Below, piece by piece: positions 15,897 through 25,421 of a stretch of DNA of 64,000 nt (the first letter of the stretch is position 1; the number at the start of each line of letters is the position of its first letter). The DNA is taken from positions 1 through 64,000 of the forward strand of contig NZ_JABMKZ010000025.1 of NCBI RefSeq assembly GCF_013204855.1, read 5' to 3'. Source of the stretch: Paenibacillus alba (lineage in GTDB: Bacteria > Bacillota > Bacilli > Paenibacillales > NBRC-103111). The notes beneath the pieces are model-generated. The model saw only the letters and a program-made list of their open reading frames with translations, was not told where the DNA came from and did not search any database. The translations under genes and the position numbers were made by a program.

Positions 15897-16823
15897 TTAC
15901 GCTGCAGCTTTCTTTTTAGAACTACGCAAAGATTTTCTTTTGAGCAGGTACCAAAGTGCACAAGCAATGAAGATCGAGGAGTAAGCTCCGCTCGTTAAAC
16001 CGATTAATTTCGCAAGTGCGAAAAGCTTGATGGATTCGCTGCCGAAAATATACAAGGATCCCGCAGCTATTAATACAACGAGTACCGTATTAATATTCCG
16101 CGCCATCGTTTGCCAGATACTATCGTTGACCAACGCGATCAGATCTTCATCTGTTTTCAACTTAGCAAATCTTAAATTTTCACGAATACGGTCAAAGATA
16201 ACGATTTTATCATTAATGGAATAACCGATCGTGGTCAAGACTGCCGCCAGAAACGGCAAGTTCACTTCCAATCTGAAAATCGCAAACATGGCGATAACCA
16301 TAAAAGCATCATGAAGAATGGCAATAATCGCCGCAATGGCAAAACGCCATTCAAAGCGGATACTCACATACAAACAAATTAATACACTGGAAATCGCAAC
16401 CGCATAAACCGCTTTAAGCAGCAATTCCTTCGCTAGTTGAGGATCTACCGTATTGATTTCCTTGGATACTTCCGCGCTATAGGCTGTTGCAAATGCCTTT
16501 TGGATCTTGTTTACGGTATCGTCATTCAATACATCATCGAATCGAATCGAAACACGGTCACTGTTATTGCCGCCAATCGTTGGATCCGCAAAGTTTGATT
16601 TGAGGTCACCGCTGGTTGTGAGTGTGTGCAGAATCTCCTCAACCTTGGCTTTGTCCAATTGCTTTCCTACCACGAGGTCAATATTCGTTCCTGCTTTGAA
16701 ATCGACACCGAAGTTCATGCCGGAGAAAAGCATTACCGCCAGACCGATGACAAGAAGCGCCACGGAAATGATGAAAAATTTATTGCGATTTTTGACAAAA
16801 TCATACCTTTGTTTAGAGCCCAC
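15897..16823 (-). CDS. secF: Protein translocase subunit SecF
   Basis: A 308-residue membrane component that, with SecD, uses proton motive force to complete Sec-dependent export. The N-terminal membrane segment is followed by the FGVDFKAGTNIDL motif, a small external domain and five C-terminal membrane segments, including ATIGYSINDKIVIFDRIREN. It starts with GTG, 9 nt after an AGGAGG that lies inside the secD coding end; the genes overlap by 11 nt. B. subtilis has a fused SecDF, whereas here the two are separate. Confidence 0.95.
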   Translation of the reverse strand: MGSKQRYDFVKNRNKFFIISVALLVIGLAVMLFSGMNFGVDFKAGTNIDLVVGKQLDKAKVEEILHTLTTSGDLKSNFADPTIGGNNSDRVSIRFDDVLNDDTVNKIQKAFATAYSAEVSKEINTVDPQLAKELLLKAVYAVAISSVLICLYVSIRFEWRFAIAAIIAILHDAFMVIAMFAIFRLEVNLPFLAAVLTTIGYSINDKIVIFDRIRENLRFAKLKTDEDLIALVNDSIWQTMARNINTVLVVLIAAGSLYIFGSESIKLFALAKLIGLTSGAYSSIFIACALWYLLKRKSLRSSKKKAAA

Positions 16824-18048
16824 GAATGTCTGCCTCCTTCACACCAAAATAACTTGGCTTTTTCAGCAAGTTGCCTCGTATGATAAGATGCAGCAGCCAT
16901 CTGGAGAACAAGACGTTCGTTAAGATACTGATAATAATACTCATCATCGTAATAACTGCGAATCCACGAATTGCCCCGTTCCCTACATAATACAGAACAA
17001 TTCCGGCAATTAAGTTTGTTACGTTAGCATCCATAATCGTACGGAAGGAATGCTTAGTTCCGGCTTTTAAAGATGAAAGAATGCTCTTGCCCGCGCGAAT
17101 TTCCTCACGGATTCTTTCGTATGTAATAATATTGGCGTCAACCGCCATCCCTGCTCCTAAGACGAGTGCCGCAATACCCGGCAAGGTCAATGTTGCATTC
17201 ATAAAGTCGAATATCGCAAGTAAAACCCACACGTAAGTAATAAGCGTAAATGCAGCCACAAGTCCAGGAACACGATAATACAGCACCATGAAAACGAAGA
17301 TCAGAATCGAAGCAATCAACCCTGCTCTAGCTGTTTCGTGCAGTGAAGCTTTCCCTAATGTTGCATCCACACGCTGAATGTATTTCTCAGTTAACTTCAG
17401 CGGCATTGCGCCGAGGTTAATCATCTTTGCTACTTTCGTTGCTTCCGCTACATTGGTTTGTGTAATGATGGCGGAATCACTGTCAATTGGAAAATTAACA
17501 GATGCCGTAGATTGCACTTGATCATCCAAGAAAATGGACAACGTGCTGCCAACCAGCTTTGTTGTTACTTCCTTGAATTTCTCTCTGCTTTTCATTTTGA
17601 TTTCTACAATCGGTTGTTTCGTATTCGGATCGTAGCTTAATTTGGCTGCGTTCTCGACGAAATCCGTCCCGTTCATATAAATCGTTCCATCCGGTCCTCT
17701 GAACGTCAGCACAGAAGGCTTGGACATCAGAGTTCTAACTTCTTCCTCGTTCTCCACACCGGCCAGACGTACACGGATCCGGTCTGATCCTTCCGGGTAA
17801 ACCTCAGGCTCCGCTACACCAAGAGTGTCAGCCCGTTTAGCAAGGCTTTCTGCTGCTTGCGTAAGCGTTTCCTTTGTCAATGGTTGACCAGCTGACAATG
17901 GCTCGGCGGTATACAAGATTTCAAACCCGCCCTTTAAATCTAATCCAAGCTTGATTCGTTCTACCAATGACGGACTTGTTACCCCGATTGCTCCGAGTAC
18001 AATTATGACCGTAAGAAAAAAGAACGAAATTCTTTTCCAATCCAGCAT
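16813..18048 (-). CDS. secD: Protein translocase subunit SecD
   Basis: About 411 residues. One N-terminal membrane segment precedes the D1 motif (LGLDLKGGFEILY, about residues 40-52), then the periplasm-facing domain, then five membrane segments with GAGMAVDANIITYERIREE. It acts in the membrane with SecYEG and SecF. The start (MLDWKRISFF) has GGGAG about 10 nt upstream; a 32-codon upstream extension is not family-like. It is first in the secD-secF unit, after comN and its terminator. Confidence 0.95.
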   Translation of the reverse strand: MLDWKRISFFFLTVIIVLGAIGVTSPSLVERIKLGLDLKGGFEILYTAEPLSAGQPLTKETLTQAAESLAKRADTLGVAEPEVYPEGSDRIRVRLAGVENEEEVRTLMSKPSVLTFRGPDGTIYMNGTDFVENAAKLSYDPNTKQPIVEIKMKSREKFKEVTTKLVGSTLSIFLDDQVQSTASVNFPIDSDSAIITQTNVAEATKVAKMINLGAMPLKLTEKYIQRVDATLGKASLHETARAGLIASILIFVFMVLYYRVPGLVAAFTLITYVWVLLAIFDFMNATLTLPGIAALVLGAGMAVDANIITYERIREEIRAGKSILSSLKAGTKHSFRTIMDANVTNLIAGIVLYYVGNGAIRGFAVITMMSIIISILTNVLFSRWLLHLIIRGNLLKKPSYFGVKEADIRGL

Positions 18049-18148
18049 CTCTTGCTTGCTCCCTTCGATACTCAATATGCCTATTATACTCAGGTCTGAA
18101 AATCGAGTCAATTTAAGTCGGTTTATCACCTTATCATGTCTCAATAAC

Positions 18149-18182
18149 AGAAAAATAAGCCCTATTCTCAGAATTGGGCTCC
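18149..18182 (-). terminator. Terminator overlapping the end of comN
   Basis: AGCCC-AATTC-tga-GAAT-GGGCT stem followed by TTATTTTT on the minus strand. It includes the comN stop codon. Confidence 0.75.
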
Positions 18183-18521
18183 TTTATACATACTAATCGT
18201 CATCCAGTTCATAAACTGCGTCGATTTCAGCGATAAAATGTCATTCACGATCTGGTGAAGCGAAGGAACACCGGTTTTACGATATTTATCACTCACACAA
18301 TCCCATATATCTTTCCCACTCACATGCTCATAGCCAAGCAGGACAAACTCCTCCACCTTGCTTAAGCACAAGCTCTCAATGATCTCATTGAGCTCTGTGT
18401 CGGAAGGTCCATGATCCATTTCACCGGCTTCTGTGGATGTTTCTTGATGCTCCGTGTCGTCTTCTTCGTTCTCTGTATCCTCAGGATGATGAGGGACTTG
18501 GTCGTTATCTTCTCCGGTCAT
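18168..18521 (-). CDS. comN: Post-transcriptional regulator ComN-like
   Basis: 117 residues. The C-terminal ~70 (ELNEIIESLCLSKVEEF ... LLGYEHV ... IWDCVSDKY ... LHQIVNDILSLKSTQFMNW) match the ComN/YrzD family, which in B. subtilis regulates comE mRNA and associates with DivIVA. The first ~45 residues are an acidic, Glu/Asp/His-rich extension not needed for the family match. The position between secD and spoVB is conserved with B. subtilis. Confidence 0.85.
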   Translation of the reverse strand: MTGEDNDQVPHHPEDTENEEDDTEHQETSTEAGEMDHGPSDTELNEIIESLCLSKVEEFVLLGYEHVSGKDIWDCVSDKYRKTGVPSLHQIVNDILSLKSTQFMNWMTISMYKGAQF

Positions 18522-18684
18522 AGAGAGATCCTCCTAAGGTGTGATTTACCTGCTTCCATCTTCTATTCGATAGTCATCCACGATTTTCCTGCTTGGCGCT
18601 GCCCTGTCCACAAAATGTTAGCATGAGCTTGGCCAACCCTCGCATACTCATAGAGTATGTCAAGTATCGGAAGAGGGAGTCGCG

Positions 18685-20250
18685 TTGACGAAGCAATCGT
18701 TTATTAGAGGTACGATGATCCTGTTAGCCGCAGGAATTTTAAACCGGATTCTTGGCTTCATTCCAAGAATTACGCTGCCGCGAGTCATCGGTGCGGAAGG
18801 CATCGGTATTTATCATATGGGCTGGCCTTTCTTATCCGTAATCCTCACCATCATAACGGGCGGGATTCCGGTGGCCATTGCCAAACTGATCGCGGAGGCT
18901 GAAGCCGAAAATAATGAAACGAGAATTCGCAGCATTCTCCGAATATCGTTAGCCATCACGATCTCGCTTAGCGCACTGTTCACCGTTGCATGCATCGTCG
19001 GGGCTTCGTGGATTACCTCGCACTTATTAACGGATTCACGGGTTTATTACACCTTCTTATGCATGAGTCCCATGATACCCATCATCGGGATCTCTGCGGT
19101 GTATCGCGGCTACTTTCAAGGCAGACAGAATATGATCCCCACGGCAACGTCTCAAATCATGGAGACATTGATCCGTATTGTCATGGTGCTTGTCTGTTCA
19201 TACGTCATGATTCCCTATGGGATTGAATATGCTGCAGCAGGCGCCATGATGGGCGTGCTTGCCGGCGAAATTGGCGGTCTAGTCGTTCTGGCCATCCATT
19301 TCAAATATGATAAAAAAACGTCTCCAAAAACACCACTCGCCCAAATCGGCTCAACCAAAGTGAAAGGCAGATTGGCTAATTTACGCAGAATTTTGCGGAT
19401 TGCCGTCCCCATCACAGGAAGTAAACTGATAGGCGCCAGCTCGTACCTGTTCGAATCTATTCTGATCGCACAAAGCTTAGCCATTGCTGGAATTACAACC
19501 TCCGTCGCTACAGCGCAATATGGCGCTTTGCAAGGGATGATTATTCCTATCATTCTTTTACCCAGCGCACTTACGATGTCGCTTTCGGTTTCGCTGGTGC
19601 CATCTCTGAGTGAAGCCGCGGCACGCAAAGATATCAAAACAATCCATATGCGCCTGCATCAATCCCTGAAGCTGGCTCTCGTGACAGGAGCTCCCTTTAC
19701 CGTCCTTATGTTCGTTCTGGCCGAACCCATCTGTACGTATATGTACAATCAACCTGATGTCGGTGTTATGCTGAAAATGATGGCGCCCATCGCCATATTT
19801 ATTTATTTTCAAGCTCCCTTGCAGTCCACTTTGCAAGCCTTGAACAAACCGGGAGCGGCATTAATCAACACGCTAATCGGATCTATCGTCAAGCTTGTTC
19901 TTATCTATTGGTTGGCCAGCAAGCCGGAAATGGGCATTCACGGTGCGGTTTTTGCCATTAATGTCAATATCGTGCTCGTAACACTCCTGCATTGGAACAG
20001 TGTAGTACGCTTGTTGAAATTCCGCATGGAAGGCAGCGATTTCGGCAAAATCGGAGCGGCGATGGTGCTTTCGGGGCTTTGCAGCTACCTTGTCATGTAT
20101 ACAGCTTGGACATCAACGGACTGGCTCCGTTTTGTCACTTCCCTGATTGTCGGCTTTCTTACTTATCTGCTGCTTATCGCTGCTTTCCGCCTGATTCGGT
20201 TGAAGGATATCAGTCGACTTATGAGCATGGGCAAAAAAATGATTCGTTGA
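18685..20250 (+). CDS. spoVB: Stage V sporulation protein B, MOP-family flippase
   Basis: A 521-residue polytopic membrane protein with about 14 hydrophobic segments, of the MVF/polysaccharide-transporter type. In B. subtilis SpoVB is required for spore cortex synthesis and is thought to flip lipid-linked precursors. MTKQSFIRGTMILLAAGILNRILGF is the typical opening; GIYHMGWP, YRGYFQGRQNM and GALQGMIIPIILLPSALTMSLS are characteristic. It starts with TTG after AGAGGGAG. It is divergent from comN and convergent with yrbG. Confidence 0.94.
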   Translation: MTKQSFIRGTMILLAAGILNRILGFIPRITLPRVIGAEGIGIYHMGWPFLSVILTIITGGIPVAIAKLIAEAEAENNETRIRSILRISLAITISLSALFTVACIVGASWITSHLLTDSRVYYTFLCMSPMIPIIGISAVYRGYFQGRQNMIPTATSQIMETLIRIVMVLVCSYVMIPYGIEYAAAGAMMGVLAGEIGGLVVLAIHFKYDKKTSPKTPLAQIGSTKVKGRLANLRRILRIAVPITGSKLIGASSYLFESILIAQSLAIAGITTSVATAQYGALQGMIIPIILLPSALTMSLSVSLVPSLSEAAARKDIKTIHMRLHQSLKLALVTGAPFTVLMFVLAEPICTYMYNQPDVGVMLKMMAPIAIFIYFQAPLQSTLQALNKPGAALINTLIGSIVKLVLIYWLASKPEMGIHGAVFAINVNIVLVTLLHWNSVVRLLKFRMEGSDFGKIGAAMVLSGLCSYLVMYTAWTSTDWLRFVTSLIVGFLTYLLLIAAFRLIRLKDISRLMSMGKKMIR

Positions 20251-20260
20251 TGCAAACGTG

Positions 20261-20294
20261 GATAAGGTAGCGCCTGTCACCGGCCTGCCTTATC
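20261..20294. terminator. Bidirectional terminator between spoVB and yrbG
   Basis: GATAAGG / CCTTATC arms enclose a GC-rich imperfect inner stem. TTTT follows on the plus strand. It overlaps the yrbG stop codon. Confidence 0.65.
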
Positions 20295-20970
20295 TTTTGC
20301 GATCCAGGAATATGCGTCCTCTGTGGTCGATCGAGCAATAAAAAACCTCTTTGAAATCACGGACCCCATTGAGCTGAAGCTGATTTTTCAACCAAAATCT
20401 CGTCTTCCCTATCTTCTCTAAATTATCGTCTTGCACTTTGCTATCCATAATAAGGGCCAGCGGCAGTCCCTCGTATCGGATCACACCTTTTGGCGTTTCC
20501 ACGTCTGCGCTAGACTCCTTCACTGCTTTCTCCACAACGCTTAGTTTCCCCGACGGTTCAAGCACTGCGAATTCCACATCAGCCACATTCATAATCTTGT
20601 TCTGTCTGAGCTGCAGCATCAAATCATCTAAATTGTAACGATGCTTCTTCATTTCTTCGCGATCAATCGTTCCCTTGCTGATGATAACGCTTGGCTTTCC
20701 ATCAAACATAAGCCGCAGAGTCCTGCTCTTCAACGCTATGAAAGCGATAAAAATTTGGATAAGCACCAGCGTTCCCATCGGGATAAGCCCATCCAGCAGC
20801 GGTTTACTGGAATCCTCTACCACGAATACAGCGATTTCTGCAATCATAATCGAGATTACCAGATCAAACAGCGATAATTTACCGATTTCTCGTTTCCCCA
20901 TCAGCCGAAGCATCAGAAAAACGACAAAGTAAACCAGCACGGTACGTAAAAAAATGGTCAGAATTTCCAT
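20290..20970 (-). CDS. yrbG: DUF421 (YetF/YrbG) membrane protein
   Basis: 226 residues. Three N-terminal membrane segments (to about residue 80) include LRLMGKREIGKLSLFDLVISI. A cytoplasmic DUF421 domain follows, with GKPSVIISKG, NLDDLMLQLRQ and VEFAVLEPSGKLSV. In B. subtilis YrbG and YetF paralogues are sporulation-associated; molecular function unknown. GGGGAGG precedes the ATG. Position next to spoVB is conserved. Confidence 0.9.
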   Translation of the reverse strand: MEILTIFLRTVLVYFVVFLMLRLMGKREIGKLSLFDLVISIMIAEIAVFVVEDSSKPLLDGLIPMGTLVLIQIFIAFIALKSRTLRLMFDGKPSVIISKGTIDREEMKKHRYNLDDLMLQLRQNKIMNVADVEFAVLEPSGKLSVVEKAVKESSADVETPKGVIRYEGLPLALIMDSKVQDDNLEKIGKTRFWLKNQLQLNGVRDFKEVFYCSIDHRGRIFLDRKR

Positions 20971-21076
20971 CGTTAACCTCCCCTGATCTAAGCTCTTGCT
21001 TGTTCTCGGAGTTCAATGGTATTCTGACCGCGGATGCACTTCATCATGCAGAATTTACGTATTCAATTGTTGGCAA

Positions 21077-22420
21077 TTACAACAGAAAAATGTTGAAATA
21101 GATCGTCGCAATGATGCATAAAAGCAAAGAAATCGGCGCTGCCACGATCACATAATTACGCTGGGTCAGCCCCCCGCCTTCTTGTTCAGCAAGAACTGCC
21201 GCATACATATTCGCCGTTGAGCTAAGCAGAGTTACCCCGCTTCCAATCGCTGTGCCTGCAAGCAACGACCACCACATGGGGATAGCGGCTGTATGAGAAG
21301 AATAATTGAGGACTTCCTTCCCCATATCCTTCACTACCGGTATCATGGCCGCTGTATAGGGAATAGCATCCATCATCGCAGACCCAAACGCCGTTAACCA
21401 TAGCAGCAGATTCGTTAAAAAGGGAACACTTCCTTGGCTTAATTCAAGCCCTCTCGCTGCCACAAATCCCGTGAAGCCCGCATAGGCTAATCCACCCACC
21501 ATCACAAATAAACCGAAGAAAAATAAGAATTGCGAGTCCTTGACTACTTGCCAAGCAGTCTGAACATCTTTTTGCTTAATGAGATGCACCCATTGCTTAT
21601 AGCCTAATAGAAATAAAAGCAGCGCGCCGCTTGCAGCAATGTAAGAAGCTTTCCACCCTAGAACCCCCTGCAGCAAAAGGGTCAACAGAGTAAGCCCTGT
21701 TGTAAGGGAACCTCCAATCAAAAAGAGGCGATCCTGTGTTAAATAAGAAGCAGGCTGTAAGCTGAGCAGCTCCCTTTTGCTCGTTTCAGCAATAACCATG
21801 CTTCTCCCATAAACCACCCACAGGATGACATACACAACGATAAGCAGAATCAAGCTAAGCGGTCCTAATTTGGCGAGCATCTGAGCAGCTGAAATAGGGA
21901 CAGACTGACCGACAAGTCGGTTCGACAAATTGCCCATCAATGTTGCCATACCGCCAATGTGCGCGGATAAAAGAACAGAAATTAGAAAAGGAACAGGCGA
22001 TAGTTTCATCATCTTCGTCGATTTCAGCAAGATAGGGACAATTACAGCGACAGCCAATAAGCCATCCCACAGTGCCGAACTGGCGGCAGCAAGCAGCGAC
22101 AAGCTGACCAGCAGCGTAAAAGGCTGCATGCGAAACTTGCGAATGATGTGGCTGGATGCATACGAAATAAGTCCTGTTTTTTGAAAAAGTCCGGCAATTA
22201 CAAATAAACTCATCAGCAGCAAAAGGACATGCCAGTTGGCATACGTTGTTACAGCTTTGCCGATCGGAATTATTCCCAAAACAATCATCAGCAAGCCTCC
22301 GCCTAAAGCCGTATACATGCGGTCCCAGCGTTCAATTAAAATGCAAATATACGCCGCGGCAAATATAACAATAGCTGCGACCGTTTGCCAAAGCGCAGGT
22401 CCTTGTGAAAATTCCGTCAT
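21077..22420 (-). CDS. NhaD/ArsB-type ion transporter
   Basis: A 447-residue permease with about 12 hydrophobic segments, of the ion transporter superfamily (CitMHS/ArsB/NhaD). Family hallmarks appear in the two repeats: GGMATLMGNLSNRLVG in the first half and FGSAMMDAIPYTAAMIPVV in the second, the places where NhaD has GDxxN- and NDNIPYTA-like motifs. Substrate (Na+/H+, arsenite or anion) cannot be decided. AAGGAGG lies about 11 nt upstream. It interrupts the yrbG-yrzE adjacency known from B. subtilis and is divergent from yrzE. Confidence 0.82.
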   Translation of the reverse strand: MTEFSQGPALWQTVAAIVIFAAAYICILIERWDRMYTALGGGLLMIVLGIIPIGKAVTTYANWHVLLLLMSLFVIAGLFQKTGLISYASSHIIRKFRMQPFTLLVSLSLLAAASSALWDGLLAVAVIVPILLKSTKMMKLSPVPFLISVLLSAHIGGMATLMGNLSNRLVGQSVPISAAQMLAKLGPLSLILLIVVYVILWVVYGRSMVIAETSKRELLSLQPASYLTQDRLFLIGGSLTTGLTLLTLLLQGVLGWKASYIAASGALLLFLLGYKQWVHLIKQKDVQTAWQVVKDSQFLFFFGLFVMVGGLAYAGFTGFVAARGLELSQGSVPFLTNLLLWLTAFGSAMMDAIPYTAAMIPVVKDMGKEVLNYSSHTAAIPMWWSLLAGTAIGSGVTLLSSTANMYAAVLAEQEGGGLTQRNYVIVAAPISLLLCIIATIYFNIFLL

Positions 22421-22520
22421 AACGATTCATTTCCTCCTTAAACAGTCTGTACTAATTCTATGTGCTTGACCATACAATGATGTTAATGAAAAGAACGAAT
22501 ATGCGAAAGGATTGGTGCCT

Positions 22521-22910
22521 GTGAACCCCATGAAAACGGTCAGTCAGGTTCGAATAACGTCTCCTTTATTTTCCGGCCTTATGTATTCATTAAGCATGAT
22601 GACAATTGGAACGATACTAACATCTTTGTTTCTGCTCTTAACCAGCACCCAAGAGAGCTCCTTACATACGTTAACAACAATTATCCATGCGGTATCACTT
22701 TTTATTGGAGGCTGGGTTTCTGGCAAAAGAGCGGGAAACCGCGGCTGGTATCATGGAGGCATTGTTGGTTTTGTTTATTTCTTGCTTATCTTTTTGGTTG
22801 GTTTTCTTGCATTCGATGCAGGATTAAACCTTCAATCCCTGCAGTTGCTTAGCATTTTATTCGTATCCGGAGCTTTGGGCGGCATGCTTGGCGTAAATAC
22901 AAGAAAATAA
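22521..22910 (+). CDS. yrzE: TIGR04086/YrzE-family membrane protein
   Basis: About 129 residues with four hydrophobic segments (starting near 15, 52, 84 and 110). GGWVSGKRAGNRGWYHGG and VSGALGGMLGVN are the conserved features. Function unknown; conserved beside yajC-tgt in Bacilli. The GTG is preferred because AAAGGA lies 9 nt upstream; a TTG nine bases earlier is too close to it. Confidence 0.82.
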   Translation: MNPMKTVSQVRITSPLFSGLMYSLSMMTIGTILTSLFLLLTSTQESSLHTLTTIIHAVSLFIGGWVSGKRAGNRGWYHGGIVGFVYFLLIFLVGFLAFDAGLNLQSLQLLSILFVSGALGGMLGVNTRK

Positions 22911-22948
22911 GATTTTTCCGTGAAATTATCACTTTCCCCCTCAGACTG

Positions 22949-22957
22949 TGATATAAT
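22949..22957 (+). promoter_or_regulatory. Extended -10 promoter of the PAP2 gene
   Basis: TGATATAAT: an extended -10 (TGn) joined to a perfect TATAAT, about 49 nt before the ATG. The -35 region (TCACTT at 17 bp) is weak, as expected for an extended -10 promoter. Confidence 0.6.
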
Positions 22958-23005
22958 ATCTTGGTTATTATCGTAATAAATTTCCAATATTAGGGGGAAA
23001 ACACC

Positions 23006-23842
23006 ATGAGCCCGTTTCAGTCAATGACACATGCAACGGTCTATATAGTTATTACTATCTTTGTCTTGCTGATTGCTGCGACACGCACAAGCCCTTTCAA
23101 TATTGCCGGGAGTTTCGTACAAGAAGTGTTCACTTCCCGGAAGTACCTAATTCACTTCGCCGCCCTTATCACGATTCTATTTTTCAATAAAATTGAAATG
23201 ATCATTGAGAAAAAAATGCATTTCAATGCGGATTTCACCAAATCGATCTACGGCATAGAAGGCAACTTCGTGGCTTCGATTCAGAACTTTTTTCATAATG
23301 ATATCCTAACCGCTGTCAGTAGTTATTTCTACGTCGTTATCTTTCCTGCTGTGATGATTGCATCTATAGCACTTTATACCTACCAGAAAAATTATAAACT
23401 GTTTTACGCCATTTGTTATGCTTTGATGTTCAACTATATGGTCGCTATTCCATTCTATCTGTTTTTCCCAGTTAATGAAGTCTGGTCGTTTCATCCGAAT
23501 GTCAAACTGTTGATTCTCGATGTATTTCCTACATTCGAACAAGATTATCGTCCTCTTTCGGGACTCGATAATTGTTTCCCAAGTTTGCATACATCCATCT
23601 CGGTTTCCATGGCTGTCATTGCTGTGAAGAGCCGCAATACATTTTGGAAAATCTTCGTGCCCTGCTCTGCGGCATTTATTATTTTCACAATCTTCTACCT
23701 AGGCATCCATTGGCTGTCAGATATGTGTGCAGGTGTCGTACTTGGCGTTGTCGCCGCGAGATTCGGGCTGCGTATCGCAGAAGGCCGTCTGGTCCTTGGC
23801 GAGCAAGCACTTCTCAAACCTCTCAAGAACAATGAATTGTAA
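23006..23842 (+). CDS. PAP2-family membrane phosphatase/phosphotransferase
   Basis: 278 residues with about six membrane segments. It carries PAP2 signatures C2 (CFPSLHTSIS, about 190-199, with the catalytic His) and C3 (YLGIHWLSDMCAG, about 231-243, His and Asp). The C1 lysine motif is poorly conserved, as in the Aur1/inositolphosphotransferase-like subgroup. It probably acts on a lipid phosphate or polyprenyl phosphate at the outer face. GGGGG lies 8-10 nt before the ATG. It is convergent with yajC and shares its terminator. Confidence 0.85.
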   Translation: MSPFQSMTHATVYIVITIFVLLIAATRTSPFNIAGSFVQEVFTSRKYLIHFAALITILFFNKIEMIIEKKMHFNADFTKSIYGIEGNFVASIQNFFHNDILTAVSSYFYVVIFPAVMIASIALYTYQKNYKLFYAICYALMFNYMVAIPFYLFFPVNEVWSFHPNVKLLILDVFPTFEQDYRPLSGLDNCFPSLHTSISVSMAVIAVKSRNTFWKIFVPCSAAFIIFTIFYLGIHWLSDMCAGVVLGVVAARFGLRIAEGRLVLGEQALLKPLKNNEL

Positions 23843-23867
23843 CCCGTCTCTTATAAAAAAGCCAAAT

Positions 23868-23903
23868 AAAAAGCGAGAGCCTGATGAAGGTTCTCGCTTT
23901 TTT
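23868..23903. terminator. Bidirectional terminator between PAP2 gene and yajC
   Basis: AAAAAGCGAGAGCC pairs with GGTTCTCGCTTTTTT around a 7-base loop. T-runs on both strands suit convergent genes. Confidence 0.9.
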
Positions 23904-23906
23904 ATT

Positions 23907-24218
23907 TTATTCCTTTGCTGCCGATTTCGAAATCGCATTAACGGCGGAACGGTCAAACGTCATTTTCGTTGCATCATTGACACGAAGTACACAAATGTCA
24001 TCCGTGATATCCATAATCGTTCCGTGTAAACCACCAATCGTAACGACCTTATCCCCTTTTTTCAATCCACCAAGCATTTGATTGCGTGTTTTCTGTCTTT
24101 TCTGTTGTGGACGAATAAGTAAGAAGTAAAGAACAACAAACATAAGCACTAAAGGCCCGTATGTATACAAGTACCCAACTGCGCCAGTATTAGCTGCAGC
24201 ATCTGCTGATAGTAACAT
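23907..24218 (-). CDS. yajC: Preprotein translocase subunit YajC
   Basis: 103 residues: one membrane segment (about 18-36) ending in the signature YFLLIRPQQKRQK, then the conserved LKKGDKVVTIGGLHGTI domain. Accessory Sec component. GGAGG precedes the ATG. It follows tgt by 15 nt. Confidence 0.95.
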   Translation of the reverse strand: MLLSADAAANTGAVGYLYTYGPLVLMFVVLYFLLIRPQQKRQKTRNQMLGGLKKGDKVVTIGGLHGTIMDITDDICVLRVNDATKMTFDRSAVNAISKSAAKE

Positions 24219-24233
24219 AGGTATCCTCCTTTC

Positions 24234-25382
24234 TTAAAATCCTCTTTCATTATCATTCAGCCCATAAGAGGCAAAGAATTCATCGCGGAAATCAAGCAGT
24301 CGATCTTCCTGAATGGCTCCTCTGACATCACGCATGAGCTGTAGTAGAAAGTGAAGGTTATGAATCGTTGTCAATCGAATACCGAAGGTCTCATCCGCTT
24401 TAATTAAATGACGGATATACGCTCTGCTGTAATTCTTACACGTGTAGCAAGAACATTTGGGATCGAGCGGTCCAAAATCAGTGGCGTGCTTCGCATTGCG
24501 AATCACGAGTCGACCTTCGCTGGTCATGCATGTCCCGTTCCTTGCGATCCTTGTTGGCAATACACAGTCGAACATATCGATCCCACGGATAGCGCCTTCA
24601 ATTAAGGCATCTGGAGATCCAACGCCCATCAAATAACGCGGTTTATTCGCAGGCATAAGTGGTGTTGTGTAATCCAACACTTCATACATCAGGTGCTTAG
24701 GCTCTCCAACACTCAGTCCACCAATAGCATACCCCGGGAAATCCATGGAAGTCAACTGCTCCGCACTTAGCCTCCGCAGATCCTCATGCATGCCTCCTTG
24801 GATAATGGCGAACAAGCCTTGATCTTCCGGTCTGCTATGACTTTTCAGACACCGCTCAGCCCAACGCGTCGTGCGTTCAAGGGATTTCTTCACATAATCA
24901 TACTCGGCAGGGAAAGGGGGGCATTCATCGAAAGCCATCATGATATCAGATCCGAGAGCATTCTGTACCTCCATCGCTACTTCAGGGGAAAGAAACAGCT
25001 TGTCCCCATTCAAATGCGATTTGAACGTCACGCCTTCTTCTGTAATTTTTCGCATATTGCTCAGGCTGAAAACTTGAAATCCGCCGCTGTCTGTAAGGAT
25101 CGGCCGATCCCAGTTCATGAACTTGTGCAATCCCCCTGCAGCTTTCACGATATCGTGACCAGGGCGAATGAACAAATGATACGTGTTGCTCAAAATAATT
25201 TGAGCGTCCATCGTTTTTAATTCCTCAGGACTCATCGTTTTGACCGTTGCTTGTGTGCCAACCGGCATAAATGCCGGTGTTTCAATGACTCCATGAGGCG
25301 TGTGAACCTTGCCTAAGCGGGCTCCGGACTGTTTGCATGTTTTGATCGGTTCATACGTTACTGCTGCTGCCAATACATCCAC
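24234..25382 (-). CDS. tgt: Queuine/preQ1 tRNA-guanine transglycosylase
   Basis: 382 residues. Exchanges G34 of GUN-anticodon tRNAs for preQ1. Visible: the nucleophile/substrate region (LTDSGGFQVFSL), MAFDECPPFP, GGLSVGEPKHLMYE, RYLMGVGSPDALIEG, and the zinc site CSCYTCKNYSRAYIRHL. The first codon is uncertain: GTG at 25382 (AGGA 7 nt upstream) or the TTG three codons later (AGGA 10 nt upstream). It lies in an operon with queA upstream and yajC downstream. Confidence 0.95.
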   Translation of the reverse strand: MDVLAAAVTYEPIKTCKQSGARLGKVHTPHGVIETPAFMPVGTQATVKTMSPEELKTMDAQIILSNTYHLFIRPGHDIVKAAGGLHKFMNWDRPILTDSGGFQVFSLSNMRKITEEGVTFKSHLNGDKLFLSPEVAMEVQNALGSDIMMAFDECPPFPAEYDYVKKSLERTTRWAERCLKSHSRPEDQGLFAIIQGGMHEDLRRLSAEQLTSMDFPGYAIGGLSVGEPKHLMYEVLDYTTPLMPANKPRYLMGVGSPDALIEGAIRGIDMFDCVLPTRIARNGTCMTSEGRLVIRNAKHATDFGPLDPKCSCYTCKNYSRAYIRHLIKADETFGIRLTTIHNLHFLLQLMRDVRGAIQEDRLLDFRDEFFASYGLNDNERGF

Positions 25383-25421
25383 TTCCTATTCCTATTCTAA
25401 GCTTTCTCTTCATCTTGATTA

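Noticed and set aside
15897..18048. Frameshifted secDF fusion
   Set aside because: The 11-nt overlap has a proper AGGAGG and GTG start for secF, and both proteins have complete, normal-length domains; separate genes are genuine.
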